Source of the DNA: Pseudotabrizicola sp051200875
Lineage (GTDB): Bacteria; Pseudomonadota; Alphaproteobacteria; Rhodobacterales; Rhodobacteraceae
Direction: 5' to 3'
Length of the DNA: 64,000 bases
NCBI RefSeq assembly: GCF_051200875.1
Contig: NZ_CP195191.1
Coordinates: forward strand, 1,240,001 to 1,304,000
Part shown: one piece after another, positions 53,364-62,086 of the stretch
Numbering within the stretch: position 1 is the first letter of the stretch
Layout: every line of letters begins with the position of its first letter
Translations under genes and position numbers: made by a program
The notes under the pieces: generated by a model
The model's input: the letters and a program-made list of their open reading frames with translations, nothing else
Database searches by the model: none
What the model was told of the DNA's origin: nothing

Positions 53364-54074
53364 ATGGACCCCCATATCCGCACCGCTTTCGACAAGAACC
53401 TCGAAGCCGTTCAAGCCCAAGTCATGCGCATGGGCGGCATGGTCGAAGACGCCCTGCTGCGCGCCGCCGAGGCGCTTGACAAGCGTGACGAGGCCTTGGC
53501 CACCGAAGTCCGTAAGGGCGATAAGGCCATCGACGCGCTGGAAGAGAAAATCCATACCGATTGCGCCCGGATCATCGCGCTTCAGGCCCCGGCTGCCAGC
53601 GACTTGCGGACGGTCCTGACCGTCATGCGCATCGTCGGCAGCCTCGAGCGGTCTGGCGATTACGCCAAGAACCTTGCCAAACGCTCGCTGGTTCTGAACG
53701 AAATGCAAGTTGTCCCCGGCTCGTCCGGCTCCATCGTGCGGATGGCGCGCTCGGTCGTGGCGCTGCTGCATGATGCGCTGGATGCCTTTGCCAATCGCGA
53801 TGTCGAACTGGCCGAAGACGTTCGCCGCCGCGACGCCGATATCGACCAGATGTACAATGCGCTCTTCCGCGAATTCCTGACCCACATGATGGAAGACCCG
53901 CGCAACATCACCTCGTGCATGCACCTGCATTTCATCGCCAAGAACATCGAACGCGTGGGCGACCATGCCACCGGCATTGCCGAGCAGGTGATCTATCTGG
54001 TCAACGGCACTTTGCCTGATGCCGACCGGCCCAAGGCCGACATGACCGCCCTTCCGCCCACGACACAGGACTAA
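53364..54074 (+). CDS. phoU: Phosphate signalling regulator PhoU
   Basis: A 236-residue all-helical protein with two PhoU repeats (LRTVLTVMRIVGSLERSGDYAKN, quoted in part, and HFIAKNIERVGDHATGIAE), carrying the conserved E/DxxxD metal-binding pattern. It links the Pst transporter state to the PhoB pathway. AAGGAGAT 6 bases before the ATG at 53364 gives the start; the open frame back to 53187 overlaps pstB and is rejected. Confidence 0.92.
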   Translation: MDPHIRTAFDKNLEAVQAQVMRMGGMVEDALLRAAEALDKRDEALATEVRKGDKAIDALEEKIHTDCARIIALQAPAASDLRTVLTVMRIVGSLERSGDYAKNLAKRSLVLNEMQVVPGSSGSIVRMARSVVALLHDALDAFANRDVELAEDVRRRDADIDQMYNALFREFLTHMMEDPRNITSCMHLHFIAKNIERVGDHATGIAEQVIYLVNGTLPDADRPKADMTALPPTTQD

Positions 54075-54079
54075 GCGCG

Positions 54080-54772
54080 ATGTCCGGCTTGCCGCAACCG
54101 ACGGTCCTTTTGGTCGAAGACGAACCTGCCCAACGTGAAGTGCTTGCCTATAACCTCGAGGCCGAAGGCTTTCGCGTTGTCCAGGCGGCCAATGGCGAAG
54201 AAGGCATGATGCTGGTCGATGAAGAAGCGCCCGACATCATCATTCTTGATTGGATGATGCCCGAGCTTTCGGGCATCGAGGTCTGCCGCCGCTTGAAGAT
54301 GCGCCCCGAAACCCGCGCCATCCCGATCATCATGCTTTCGGCCCGCGCCGAAGAGGTGGACAAGATCCGCGGCTTGGAAACCGGGGCCGATGACTATGTG
54401 ATCAAGCCCTATTCGGTGCTGGAATTGATGGCCCGCGCGCGCGCCCAATTGCGCCGGGTGCGTCCTTCGACCATCGGCGTCACGCTGGAATATGATGACA
54501 TCCGGCTGGATCCGGAAACGCACCGCGTCTATCGCGGCGAGAAGGTGCTGAAACTGGGGCCGACCGAGTTTCGCTTGCTGTCGACCTTCATGGAAAAGCC
54601 GGGCCGGGTCTGGAGCCGCGAACAATTGCTGGATCGGGTCTGGGGCCGCGACATCTATGTCGACACCCGCACGGTCGATGTCCATATCGGCCGGTTGCGC
54701 AAGGCGCTGATGCAACATGGCGGCGAAGACCCCCTGCGCACCGTCCGCGGCGCGGGTTATGCCCTAGGGTAA
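54080..54772 (+). CDS. phoB: Phosphate regulon response regulator PhoB
   Basis: OmpR/PhoB-type regulator of 230 residues. The receiver domain has the acidic pair in VEDE and phospho-acceptor D57 in IIILDWMMPE; the C-terminal winged helix carries TEFRLLSTFMEKPGRVWSREQLLDRVWG and the DVHIGRLRKAL wing. It should bind the Pho box at 48512, closing a feedback loop. The partner kinase phoR is not in the window. Confidence 0.92.
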   Translation: MSGLPQPTVLLVEDEPAQREVLAYNLEAEGFRVVQAANGEEGMMLVDEEAPDIIILDWMMPELSGIEVCRRLKMRPETRAIPIIMLSARAEEVDKIRGLETGADDYVIKPYSVLELMARARAQLRRVRPSTIGVTLEYDDIRLDPETHRVYRGEKVLKLGPTEFRLLSTFMEKPGRVWSREQLLDRVWGRDIYVDTRTVDVHIGRLRKALMQHGGEDPLRTVRGAGYALG

Positions 54773-54787
54773 CGCCAAGTGCGACCG

Positions 54788-54811
54788 CCAATTTTCTTGC
54801 AAGAAAATTGG
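54788..54811. repeat. Perfect 24-base palindrome after phoB
   Basis: CCAATTTTCTTG (54788-54799) followed directly by its complement CAAGAAAATTGG (54800-54811). It is similar in style to the tandem palindromes at 16705-16750 (AATTTTCTT-type arms), and sits in the 3' untranslated gap before the phoB terminator. Confidence 0.75.
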
Positions 54812-54851
54812 TTCCATCCCGCCGCGACCGTTAAGATTTGGTAAAAACGCA

Positions 54852-54884
54852 GGGCCAAGGCATTGATTTCCTTGGCCCCTTTTT
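54852..54884 (+). terminator. Terminator of the pst-phoUB operon
   Basis: GGGCCAAGG (54852-54860) pairs with CCTTGGCCC (54870-54878) around a 9-base loop and is followed by CTTTTTG. It is a standard rho-independent terminator placed between convergent phoB and the RND pump gene. Confidence 0.85.
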
Positions 54885-54920
54885 GCGTCCCCGACGGGGA
54901 CGCTGTTTTCTGTGGGATCT

Positions 54921-57900
54921 TTAGGTCTTGAACACGCGATAGATTGCGGGGATCACAAGCACGGTCAGCAGGGTCGAGGTGAACAGCCCAAACAACAGAC
55001 TGATCGCAAGGCCCTGAAAGATCGGGTCGGTCAGGATCGTCACCGCCCCGATCATCGCTGCAATCGCGGTCAGAAGGATCGGCTTGAACCGGATCGCGCC
55101 CGCCTCGATAAGGATCTCGGTCTGGCTCTTTGCCGGGTCTGCATGGCGGATGAAATCGACCAGAAGGATCGAGTTCCGCACGATGATCCCCGCCAGCGCG
55201 ATGAAACCGATCATCGAAGTGGCCGAGAACGGCGCCGCAAAAAGCCAATGCCCCAGCATGATCCCAAGGAAAGTCAGAGGAATCGGGGTCAGGATCACCA
55301 AGGGCAAACGGAACGACCCAAACTGCGCCACGACAAGGATATAAATCCCCAGAAGCGCCACCCCAAAGGCCGCCCCCATATCGCGGAAGGTGACAAAGGT
55401 CACTTCCCACTCACCATCCCACAAAAGCGTGGTCTTGGTTTCATCCTTGGGCTGACCATGCAGGCTGATCTCGGGCTTGTTTCCCTCGGGCCAATCCATC
55501 GCCTCGATTGCATCAGCCACGGCCAGCATGCCATACAGCGGCGCCTCATAATCTCCGGCCAGTTCGGCCGTCACCATTTCGGCCGCGCGCCCGTTGTGGC
55601 GGAAGATCGGGAAGCTTGCGAGTTCCTCCTTGACCCGGATCACATCCCCCAACTCGACCACTCCCCGCGCACCGGGAATGACGTTGGCGGGGATCGGCGT
55701 CGACAGGAACCGCTCATCCATGACCCGGTCGCCCTTGTCGCGGGCAATCTCCAGAGGGATCGGATGGCGGCCTTCGCCACGATGCGAATAGCCAACCGTC
55801 TGGCCAGAGTTCAGCAAGGCAATGGTGTCAAAGACATCCTGTTCCTGCACCTGGAAGAAATCCAGATCGGTGGTGTCGATCGTCGCCCGCAAACGGCGCG
55901 CCTGCGTCCCGAAACTGTCATCGACATCGATGACAAAGGGCACAGACTCGAACGCCTGACGGATCAGAGTCGCGGCCTCGCGCCGGGTCTCGGCATCGGG
56001 GCCATAAACCTCGGCCAAGAGGGTCGCGATCACCGGCGGACCGGGCGGCGGTTCAACCACCTTGATCGAGGTGCCCTCCGGGGCCGCAACAGCCTTTAGC
56101 CGCTCGCGCAGATCCAGCGCGATGTCGTGGCTGGCGCGCTCGCGATCCCCTTTGGGTGACAGATTCAGCGCCACCTCGCCCAGATTGGGCTCTTGCCGCA
56201 GGAAGTAATGACGCACCAGACCGTTGAAGTTGAAAGGCGCGGCCGTACCGGCATGGGTCTGCAAGCCGATGACCTCGGGCAATTCCATCGCAATTGTCGC
56301 CACATCCTGCGCCACGCGGTCGGTCGCCTCGACACTGGCACCTTCCGGCAGGTCGATGACCACGCTCAGTTCCGACTTGTTGTCAAAGGGCAAGAGCTTG
56401 ACCGTCACATCCTTGGTGTAAAGTGCCCCAAGCGAACCGAAGGAGAGGACGATGGTCACAATCAGGAACAACCAGCTTGTCCCCTTTGACCGCAGGATCG
56501 GGCGGGCAAAGCTTGCATAAAGGCTTCCCAGCCTGCCCCCCGGATGTCCGCCATAGGCATCGTCATGGCCATGGGCAGACATATCGGCCTTGCCCGCGAC
56601 CTTGACCATCAACCAAGGCGTGATGATCACCGCGACGAAGAAAGAAAAGATCATCGCCGCCGAAGCATTGGACGGAATGGGCGACATATAGGGGCCCATC
56701 AGGCCGGACACAAAGAGCATCGGCAGCAGGGCTGCAACCACCGTCAGGGTCGCAACGATGGTTGGGTTGCCCACCTCGGCCACGGCATCCACAGCGGCCC
56801 GCGCCCGATCCCGGCCATCCTTCATCCCCCAGTGGCGGGCGATGTTTTCGATGACCACGATGGCATCATCAACCAGAATCCCGATCGAGAAGATCAGCGC
56901 GAAAAGCGAGACGCGGTTCAGCGTATACCCCATGACCCAAGCGGCAAAGAGCGTGAGCAGAATGGTCACCGGGATCACGATGGCCACCACAACGGATTCG
57001 CGCCAACCGATCGCAAGGAAGACGAGTCCAATGATCGACACCGTCGCAAGACCAAGGTGGAACAGCAGTTCATTGGCCTTTTCATTGGCCGTCTCGCCAT
57101 AGTCTCGCGTCACGGTCAGCTCGAACCCTTCGGGGATCAGCGTGCCTTCCAAGGCCTCGACGGCATGAAGCGCCTCTTCGGCCACGGTCACGGCATTCGC
57201 GCCAGCCCGCTTTGCCACAGCCAAGGTTACAGCGGGGGCACGGCGCAAGCTGCCATCGTCTTCGCGGGTGATCTGCGCCACGATATGATCTGACGCATCC
57301 GGCACAAAGGTGACATCAGCCACGTCTGACACATAGACCGGGCGGCCATCGCGCGTGGTCAACAACAGACCTGCCACCTCTGCAGGTGCGGTCAAGGTTT
57401 CGCCGGCGACAAGCGCAATCTGTTCACCACCATCGCGCAAAACGCCGGTGTTCAGGCTGCGGTTGGCCTGATTGACCTTGCCCGCCAATTGCTGAAGCGT
57501 CACACCATAAAGCGCCAGCCGTTCCGGATCGGGCGCGATGCGGATCACTTCTTGGGCTTCACCGACCAGATAGGTCAAGCCGACCTCGTCCACTTTCGCA
57601 ACTTCGGCCTGCAACTCTCTGACAATGCGCGTCAAATCGTTTGATGACGCTTCATGCTCGGCCGCTGGCGACAGCGTCAGGGACAGGATCGCAACGTCAT
57701 CAATCCCCCGGCCAATCACCAAGGGTTCCGGAATGCCCAGCGGGATGCGGTCCATATTGGCGCGGATCTTGTCGTGAACCCGCAACACGGCATCTTCCGA
57801 CCGCGTCCCCACAAGGAAACGCGCAGTCACCATCGCATTGTCATCGCGGGTCTGCGAATAGACATGCTCGACCCCGTTGATGCCTTTCACAAGAACTTCA

Positions 57901-58133
57901 AGGGGTTCGGTGACAAGCTTCACACCATCTTCGGCCTTCAGACCGGGGGCCTGAACGTGAATATCGACCAAAGGAACCGAAATTTGCGGCTCTTCTTCGC
58001 GTGGCAGGCTGATCAGCGCCACCATACCCGCCGCAACTGCTGCCAGAATGAACAGCGGCGTCAACGCGCTTTTGATAAAGGCTTGGGTCAGGCCACCGGC
58101 AATGCCAAGGCCCTTGTTATGTGACTTGCTCAT
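54921..58133 (-). CDS. RND family efflux transporter permease
   Basis: Inner-membrane proton-driven efflux pump of 1070 residues, the usual AcrB/MexB-scale length, with two large periplasmic loops and 12 expected membrane segments; SIGILVDDAIVVIENIARH, quoted here as LVDDAIVVIENIARH, is the RND segment that carries the proton-relay aspartates. It resembles the MdtB/CzcA-like RND pumps rather than classical AcrB. It pairs with the adaptor gene just upstream (ATGA overlap at 58130-58133). No outer-membrane TolC-type gene is adjacent. Substrate unknown. Confidence 0.9.
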   Translation of the reverse strand: MSKSHNKGLGIAGGLTQAFIKSALTPLFILAAVAAGMVALISLPREEEPQISVPLVDIHVQAPGLKAEDGVKLVTEPLEVLVKGINGVEHVYSQTRDDNAMVTARFLVGTRSEDAVLRVHDKIRANMDRIPLGIPEPLVIGRGIDDVAILSLTLSPAAEHEASSNDLTRIVRELQAEVAKVDEVGLTYLVGEAQEVIRIAPDPERLALYGVTLQQLAGKVNQANRSLNTGVLRDGGEQIALVAGETLTAPAEVAGLLLTTRDGRPVYVSDVADVTFVPDASDHIVAQITREDDGSLRRAPAVTLAVAKRAGANAVTVAEEALHAVEALEGTLIPEGFELTVTRDYGETANEKANELLFHLGLATVSIIGLVFLAIGWRESVVVAIVIPVTILLTLFAAWVMGYTLNRVSLFALIFSIGILVDDAIVVIENIARHWGMKDGRDRARAAVDAVAEVGNPTIVATLTVVAALLPMLFVSGLMGPYMSPIPSNASAAMIFSFFVAVIITPWLMVKVAGKADMSAHGHDDAYGGHPGGRLGSLYASFARPILRSKGTSWLFLIVTIVLSFGSLGALYTKDVTVKLLPFDNKSELSVVIDLPEGASVEATDRVAQDVATIAMELPEVIGLQTHAGTAAPFNFNGLVRHYFLRQEPNLGEVALNLSPKGDRERASHDIALDLRERLKAVAAPEGTSIKVVEPPPGPPVIATLLAEVYGPDAETRREAATLIRQAFESVPFVIDVDDSFGTQARRLRATIDTTDLDFFQVQEQDVFDTIALLNSGQTVGYSHRGEGRHPIPLEIARDKGDRVMDERFLSTPIPANVIPGARGVVELGDVIRVKEELASFPIFRHNGRAAEMVTAELAGDYEAPLYGMLAVADAIEAMDWPEGNKPEISLHGQPKDETKTTLLWDGEWEVTFVTFRDMGAAFGVALLGIYILVVAQFGSFRLPLVILTPIPLTFLGIMLGHWLFAAPFSATSMIGFIALAGIIVRNSILLVDFIRHADPAKSQTEILIEAGAIRFKPILLTAIAAMIGAVTILTDPIFQGLAISLLFGLFTSTLLTVLVIPAIYRVFKT

Positions 58134-59083
58134 TCCCCAGCCTCCACGATCTCGTCGCCGGGTTCGAGGCCCGAGACGATTTCAACCATCACCTCACCGT
58201 CGATCTGATGCACTTCGCCCGGCACCACGGCGCGCGGCCCGGCGGAAGTTTCGACGAAATCCAAGCCGTGATTGGTCACAAGGGCCGATTGTGGCACCAG
58301 CAAAGCCTGCCGTTCGCCAACCGGCAAACGCACCAGAACGCGGGCATCGACAAAGCGGTCGGTCAGCCCGGCCACATCGACATCGGCAATCACGCGGCCA
58401 TTTTCAATCAGCGGATAAATGCGGGCCAAAGTTCCTTCGGCCTGACCATCAGGGCCCGTGATGCCAATCGTGTCGCCCTCTTCCAACGCCATCGCATGAC
58501 GCTCTGGCACTGCAAGGCGCAGGAACGTGCCACCGCCCCCCAGCACGGCAACAGGTTCACCGGGCATGACCACCGCGCCGACCGAAACCGGCACATCCAG
58601 AATTCGGCCCGAGGATGGGGCCAGAACCGCGCCTTCCGCTGCTTGCTGTTCCACCACCTGCCGTTCAGCCGCCACAGCTTCGATCTGGCTTTGCAGCACA
58701 TCGACCTGCGTCCGCAGCGCATCAAGGCGCTGCACCGTGGTGACACCGCGCTTCAGCAAATCCTCGCCACGCGCCAATTCCGTCTTGGCATTCTCAAGCT
58801 GCGCGGCCAGCGAGGCCGATTTTGCGTCAATCGCCTGCATCTGCAGGCCCAGCTTTTCATCGACGATGCGGCCAAGCAATTGACCCGCCGTGACCGTGTC
58901 ACCCTCCGTCACCGCCAGTTCAACCATCGTGCCACCAAGGCGCGCGCGCGCAGGCAAGCGATCTTTCGTTTCAATCCGGCCATAGACCGATTTCCACTCC
59001 GTGATCGTGACCGGGACCAAGGGCTCGGCGCTGGCGACCAAGGGAAGACCAAGGGCAAGGGCGGTCATCAGGGGCAAGCGCAT
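58130..59083 (-). CDS. RND efflux periplasmic adaptor (membrane fusion protein)
   Basis: HlyD/AcrA-type adaptor of 317 residues with a signal peptide (MRLPLMTALALGLPLVASA). A lipoyl/barrel-sandwich region flanks a coiled-coil hairpin (about residues 75-135, LQAQLENAKTELARGEDL-like heptads), followed by a beta-barrel. It bridges the RND pump and an outer membrane channel. It is first in the two-gene unit, behind a palindrome at 59119 that could bind a repressor. Confidence 0.87.
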   Translation of the reverse strand: MRLPLMTALALGLPLVASAEPLVPVTITEWKSVYGRIETKDRLPARARLGGTMVELAVTEGDTVTAGQLLGRIVDEKLGLQMQAIDAKSASLAAQLENAKTELARGEDLLKRGVTTVQRLDALRTQVDVLQSQIEAVAAERQVVEQQAAEGAVLAPSSGRILDVPVSVGAVVMPGEPVAVLGGGGTFLRLAVPERHAMALEEGDTIGITGPDGQAEGTLARIYPLIENGRVIADVDVAGLTDRFVDARVLVRLPVGERQALLVPQSALVTNHGLDFVETSAGPRAVVPGEVHQIDGEVMVEIVSGLEPGDEIVEAGE

Positions 59084-59118
59084 GGGAAATCCTTTCGCGA
59101 CTCAGGGTTCATCGTGGC

Positions 59119-59144
59119 AATGTATTCACAATTTTGAATATATT
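59119..59144. promoter_or_regulatory. Inverted repeat upstream of the efflux operon
   Basis: Arms AATGTATTCA (59119-59128) and TGAATATATT (59135-59144) match in 9 of 10 pairs with a 6-base spacer; the inner TATTCA/TGAATA is perfect. It is centred about 48 bases before the adaptor start in the AT-rich 95-base gap, the usual place for a TetR/MarR-type operator. No regulator gene is adjacent. Confidence 0.5.
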
Positions 59145-59178
59145 GTCCAGAACTATTACCGCGAGGGCAAGCCAAGCC

Positions 59179-60159
59179 TCAAAGCCACCCTTTCCGGCGG
59201 AAAAAAAGATACGGCAAAAGCGCAGAGAGAAGGATTAGACCCAAAGCCGCAGGGTATCCCCAAGGCATCGAAAGCTCGGGCATCCCCTCAAAGTTCATCC
59301 CATAAACCGAGGCCACAAGCGTCGGCGGCAGAAACACGACCGAGACCACCGAAAAAATCTGCATCACGGTATTCTGGTCGATGCTGATCATGCCAAGCGT
59401 CGCGTCCAGCAGGAAATTCACCTTTTGCGCAACAAAAGCCGCGTGATCTGATAGGGATCGAATATCGGCGGTCAGATCATGCAACCGCCCTTGATGTTCC
59501 GTGGCCTGAGTCGTGCCCGTGTCGTGCCGCAGCCGTTGACCAAAGAACACCGACAGCCGGTCAAGCGTCCCAAGGGAATCGCGGATCACCGAGACAAGGC
59601 CCCCCTTTCGCCCGATATCCTCCAGCAAAACCTGCCAACGGGCACTTCGGCGCGCCCTTCCCTGTTGCCGTTCAAAGACGCGGCGCGAAATGGTCTCCAC
59701 ATCCTGACCAGCGCGCTCCAGCACGTCGCCCAGACGGTCAACCATCACTTCCAAAAGTCCAAGCATCACGGCTTCGCCATCCGGGCAGGGCATATGCCCC
59801 TTGCCTGCACGCTGCACGAACAACTCAAAAGCCTTCGGTTCGTGGTATCTGATCGTGACCAGCCTTGGCCCTGTCAGGACAAAGGTCACCGGCTCCATGA
59901 TGGGCTCGTCTGTTTCGCTTTTTGCAGGGATCATCGCTGTCATGAACTGCGCGCCATCTTCTGAATAAAGCCGCGAAGTCTGTTCGATCTCGCGCATTTC
60001 CTTGCGCGTCGGCAGGTCTAAGGACAGATCTGCCTCGGTCTGCGCCTCTTCCTCTGGCGTTGGGGTCAAAAGATCAACCCAGACCACTTGGTCAACCGTG
60101 GCGCCACCGTTTTCAACGGGCACCAACCGCCCCGCGACAACTCCGTACGATTTCAGCAT
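59179..60159 (-). CDS. corA: CorA family divalent metal transporter
   Basis: Magnesium/cobalt or zinc channel-type transporter of 326 residues. The cytoplasmic funnel occupies about residues 1-265; two C-terminal membrane helices flank the signature GMN at 287-289 in YGMNFEGMPE, and the chain ends in a positively charged RRKGWL tail, as the family requires. AAAGGGG precedes the ATG. It appears to be a single-gene unit; the ion preference cannot be read. Confidence 0.9.
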   Translation of the reverse strand: MLKSYGVVAGRLVPVENGGATVDQVVWVDLLTPTPEEEAQTEADLSLDLPTRKEMREIEQTSRLYSEDGAQFMTAMIPAKSETDEPIMEPVTFVLTGPRLVTIRYHEPKAFELFVQRAGKGHMPCPDGEAVMLGLLEVMVDRLGDVLERAGQDVETISRRVFERQQGRARRSARWQVLLEDIGRKGGLVSVIRDSLGTLDRLSVFFGQRLRHDTGTTQATEHQGRLHDLTADIRSLSDHAAFVAQKVNFLLDATLGMISIDQNTVMQIFSVVSVVFLPPTLVASVYGMNFEGMPELSMPWGYPAALGLILLSALLPYLFFRRKGWL

Positions 60160-60319
60160 CTTGCCGCCCCTTTATGGTCCCAAGGTCAAGGCTAGCATGT
60201 CTGATTGCGGATGATAGGGGCAAGACAAGGCTTCGATTGACGCCACTCCTCATGCAGAATGGCGAACACCCCCCTTGCGTCTTTCCCGGCGATGACCTAA
60301 TCACATCGCACCTCACGGC

Positions 60320-60393
60320 GGCGGGTTGGCGGAGAGGTTACGCAGCGGATTGCAAATCCGTGAAGACCGGTTCGATTCCGGTACCCGCCTCCA
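60320..60393 (+). tRNA. tRNA-Cys (GCA)
   Basis: Cloverleaf of 74 bases: acceptor GGCGGGT pairs with ACCCGCC (60383-60389), the anticodon stem-loop holds GCA at 60352-60354, the T arm contains GGTTCGATTCC, and the 3' end is discriminator T plus encoded CCA. The U73 discriminator and GCA anticodon fit tRNA-Cys. The region downstream is decayed and holds an IS element, but no second copy of the tRNA 3' end was found in the window. Confidence 0.96.
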
Positions 60394-60733
60394 CTGATTT
60401 CCTTTAGCTCTTGCTTTTGCTGCAAAAATTCTTACCGACAGCTTCCTACCCACCATAGGGCCCACCAATCTCGGCGCGGTATAAAAGTTATGGATTGCGC
60501 CATGGGTTGAGGTTATGTCCGCCCCTGTTCTCTTGTGCAGGCTGCTAAAATGTTCATCAGCGAGTCGATCGCCGACAACTTGATCGGCGTCGACATCGAT
60601 ATCACCGTCCTTCAGCTACAGTGAAAGTGCATTGAGAATGTGATACATTTGCGCTGTTGGCATCTAGCGCGTTCAATCAGATTGCGTCGCGCGAGCGAAC
60701 CTTCCTACTCCGTGTTGTACTATTTGCATGGAG
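60394..60733. other. Gene-free stretch between tRNA-Cys and the IS element
   Basis: About 340 bases without a convincing gene. A 24-codon open frame (60550-60624) has no ribosome site or recognisable similarity. Base composition is lower in GC than its neighbours towards 60640-60733. It looks like remnant DNA; nothing shows an integrase or an attachment duplicate. Confidence 0.5.
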
Positions 60734-60762
60734 TGCCCCGCATGAGTGGTCCGATCTGATTG

Positions 60763-61607
60763 TTATTGCATGGTCGGTTTTTGGTCTATCGGCACGAGGC
60801 TTTCCGGTGCGGGCGGGCGGTATCCCAGAGAGCTATGTGGCCTCACAGTGTTATAGTGGCGGCGCCATTTCTCGATGAGGATTTGAGCCTCGCGCAGGGT
60901 ATAGAATACCTCGCCATTGAGCAGTTCATCGCGGAACCGGGAATTGAAGCTCTCGCAATAGCCTTTCTCCCACGGTGAACCCGGCTCAATGTAAGCCGTC
61001 TTTGCGCCGACCGCGCCGATCCAGTCCCGCACCTTCCTGGCGATGAACTCGGCGCCATTGTCGGACCGGATGAACTCGGGTGGCTCCCGGAGAATGAACA
61101 GGTCCGTCAGGGCGTCGACGACGTCGATCGAGTTGAGCTTTCGCCTGACCCGGATCACAAGTGCCTCCTTAGTGAACTCATCAATGATGTTCAGCGTCCT
61201 GAACACACGGCCATCGTGTGTCCGGTCCTGGACGAAGTTGTAGGACTAGACGTGGTTCGGGTGCTCGGGCCCAAGCCGCACACAGGCCCCGTCATTCAGC
61301 CAGAGCCGGCCTTTCTTGGCCTGCTGCTGGGGAACCTTCAGCCCCTCGCGTCGCCAGATCCGCTCGACGCGCTTGTGGTTCACATGCCAGCCGCTGCTGT
61401 TCAGCATGCCGGTGATCATGCGATAACCGTAGCGCCCGAACTGTCGCGCAAGCTCGATGATGTCCTCGGTCAGCCGCTCGCCGTCGAGCTTTCCGCAGGG
61501 CACCTTGGGCTGTGTCGAACGGTGTTGTCCCAAAGCGTGGCAGGCCCGGCGCTCCGATATGCCAAGGTCTGCTGCGCATGCTCAACGCACCGCCGGCGAC
61601 GTGAAGG
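60763..61607 (-). pseudogene. IS3 transposase OrfB, broken by a frameshift and a nonsense codon
   Basis: The integrase-like OrfB is recognisable in three pieces. Near 61563-61567 one base appears to be missing: the frame must shift between CVEHAQQT and GISERRACHALGQHRSTQ. At 61246-61248 a TAG replaces the tryptophan expected in HPNHVWSY, and the downstream ORF (DGRVFRTLNIIDEFTKE..., with DN and E of the DDE triad in SDNGAEF and SPWEKGYCESFN) continues in the same frame. In IS3 elements OrfB is made with OrfA by a -1 ribosomal shift; here two lesions make activity very unlikely. Confidence 0.85.
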
Positions 61608-61609
61608 GC

Positions 61610-61888
61610 TCAGAAGTTTCCCCGTGCTGCCTCGGTCAGGATCATCTTGTCCAGCGTGAGATCCGAAACTGCACGCCGGAGCCGTTGGTTCTCAGCCTCC
61701 AGCGCCTTCAAGCGCTTCAACTGATCCCGGTTCATCCCGCCATACTCTCTACGCCAGCGATAATAGGTCTGAACCGTCACATCGATCTGGCGCACTGCAT
61801 TAGCGACCGAGCTCCCTTGCGCTTGCAGCACTTCCACCTGCCGAAGCTTCAGAACGATCTCTTCGGGCTTATCTCGCTTCCCAGTCAT
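61610..61888 (-). CDS. IS3 family transposase OrfA
   Basis: Intact 92-residue OrfA with an N-terminal helix-turn-helix of the HTH_8 type (EEIVLKLRQVEVLQAQG and VTVQTYYRWRREYGG) and a leucine-zipper-like helix (LKRLKALEAENQRLRRAV) used for multimerisation. It ends in RGNF-stop, next to the region where the -1 frameshift into OrfB would normally occur. Its transposase partner is broken, so it may act only as a leftover DNA-binding protein. Confidence 0.85.
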   Translation of the reverse strand: MTGKRDKPEEIVLKLRQVEVLQAQGSSVANAVRQIDVTVQTYYRWRREYGGMNRDQLKRLKALEAENQRLRRAVSDLTLDKMILTEAARGNF

Positions 61889-61951
61889 CCTTTGGTCCTC
61901 CTCAAAACGAGATAAACCTATCCCAGTTGGCGGACCACTTCAGTGGGGGCA

Positions 61952-62034
61952 CGACAATCTGGCTTACCGGCAAGTCGGTGGACCAAGCGCTCGCCGATGC
62001 AGAGATCGCGGTGCAAGACCAGCTTGACCGCTGA
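61952..62034 (+). pseudogene. C-terminal remnant of a sugar ABC transporter binding protein
   Basis: Directly at the IS right end an open frame reads WLTGKSVDQALADAEIAVQ and ends DQLDR-stop at 62034, the typical last helix of sugar-binding proteins. It is followed 8 bases later by a strong terminator, as expected at the end of such a gene. Everything upstream was lost or displaced by the IS insertion. Only about 27 codons remain. Confidence 0.6.
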
Positions 62035-62041
62035 CAGGATT

Positions 62042-62074
62042 GGCCCCGCCCTTTGTCCGGCGGGGCCATTTTTT
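62042..62074 (+). terminator. Rho-independent terminator after the binding-protein remnant
   Basis: GGCCCCGCC (62042-62050) pairs perfectly with GGCGGGGCC (62059-62067) around an 8-base loop, followed by ATTTTTT. Confidence 0.88.
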
Positions 62075-62086
62075 CCTACGGATACG

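Larger units (their letters stand above)
60734..61951 (-). mobile_element. IS3-family insertion sequence, degraded
   Basis: About 1218 bases bounded by imperfect inverted ends: TGCCCCGCATGAGTGGTCCG at the left and its counterpart TGCCCC..TGAAGTGGTCCG, read inward on the minus strand, at the right (61951 inward). It contains orfA (61610-61888) and a broken orfB (60763-61607) on the minus strand. No target duplication is obvious (flanks GAG and CGA). The insertion cut a sugar-binding protein gene whose last codons remain at 61952-62034. Confidence 0.82.

Noticed and set aside
54912..56099. 395-residue plus-strand frame opposite the RND pump
   Set aside because: Antisense shadow; the minus-strand RND protein is unmistakable.
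60320..61951. Genomic island integrated at tRNA-Cys
   Set aside because: No integrase gene and no duplicate of the tRNA 3' end were found in the window; only an IS and remnants are seen.
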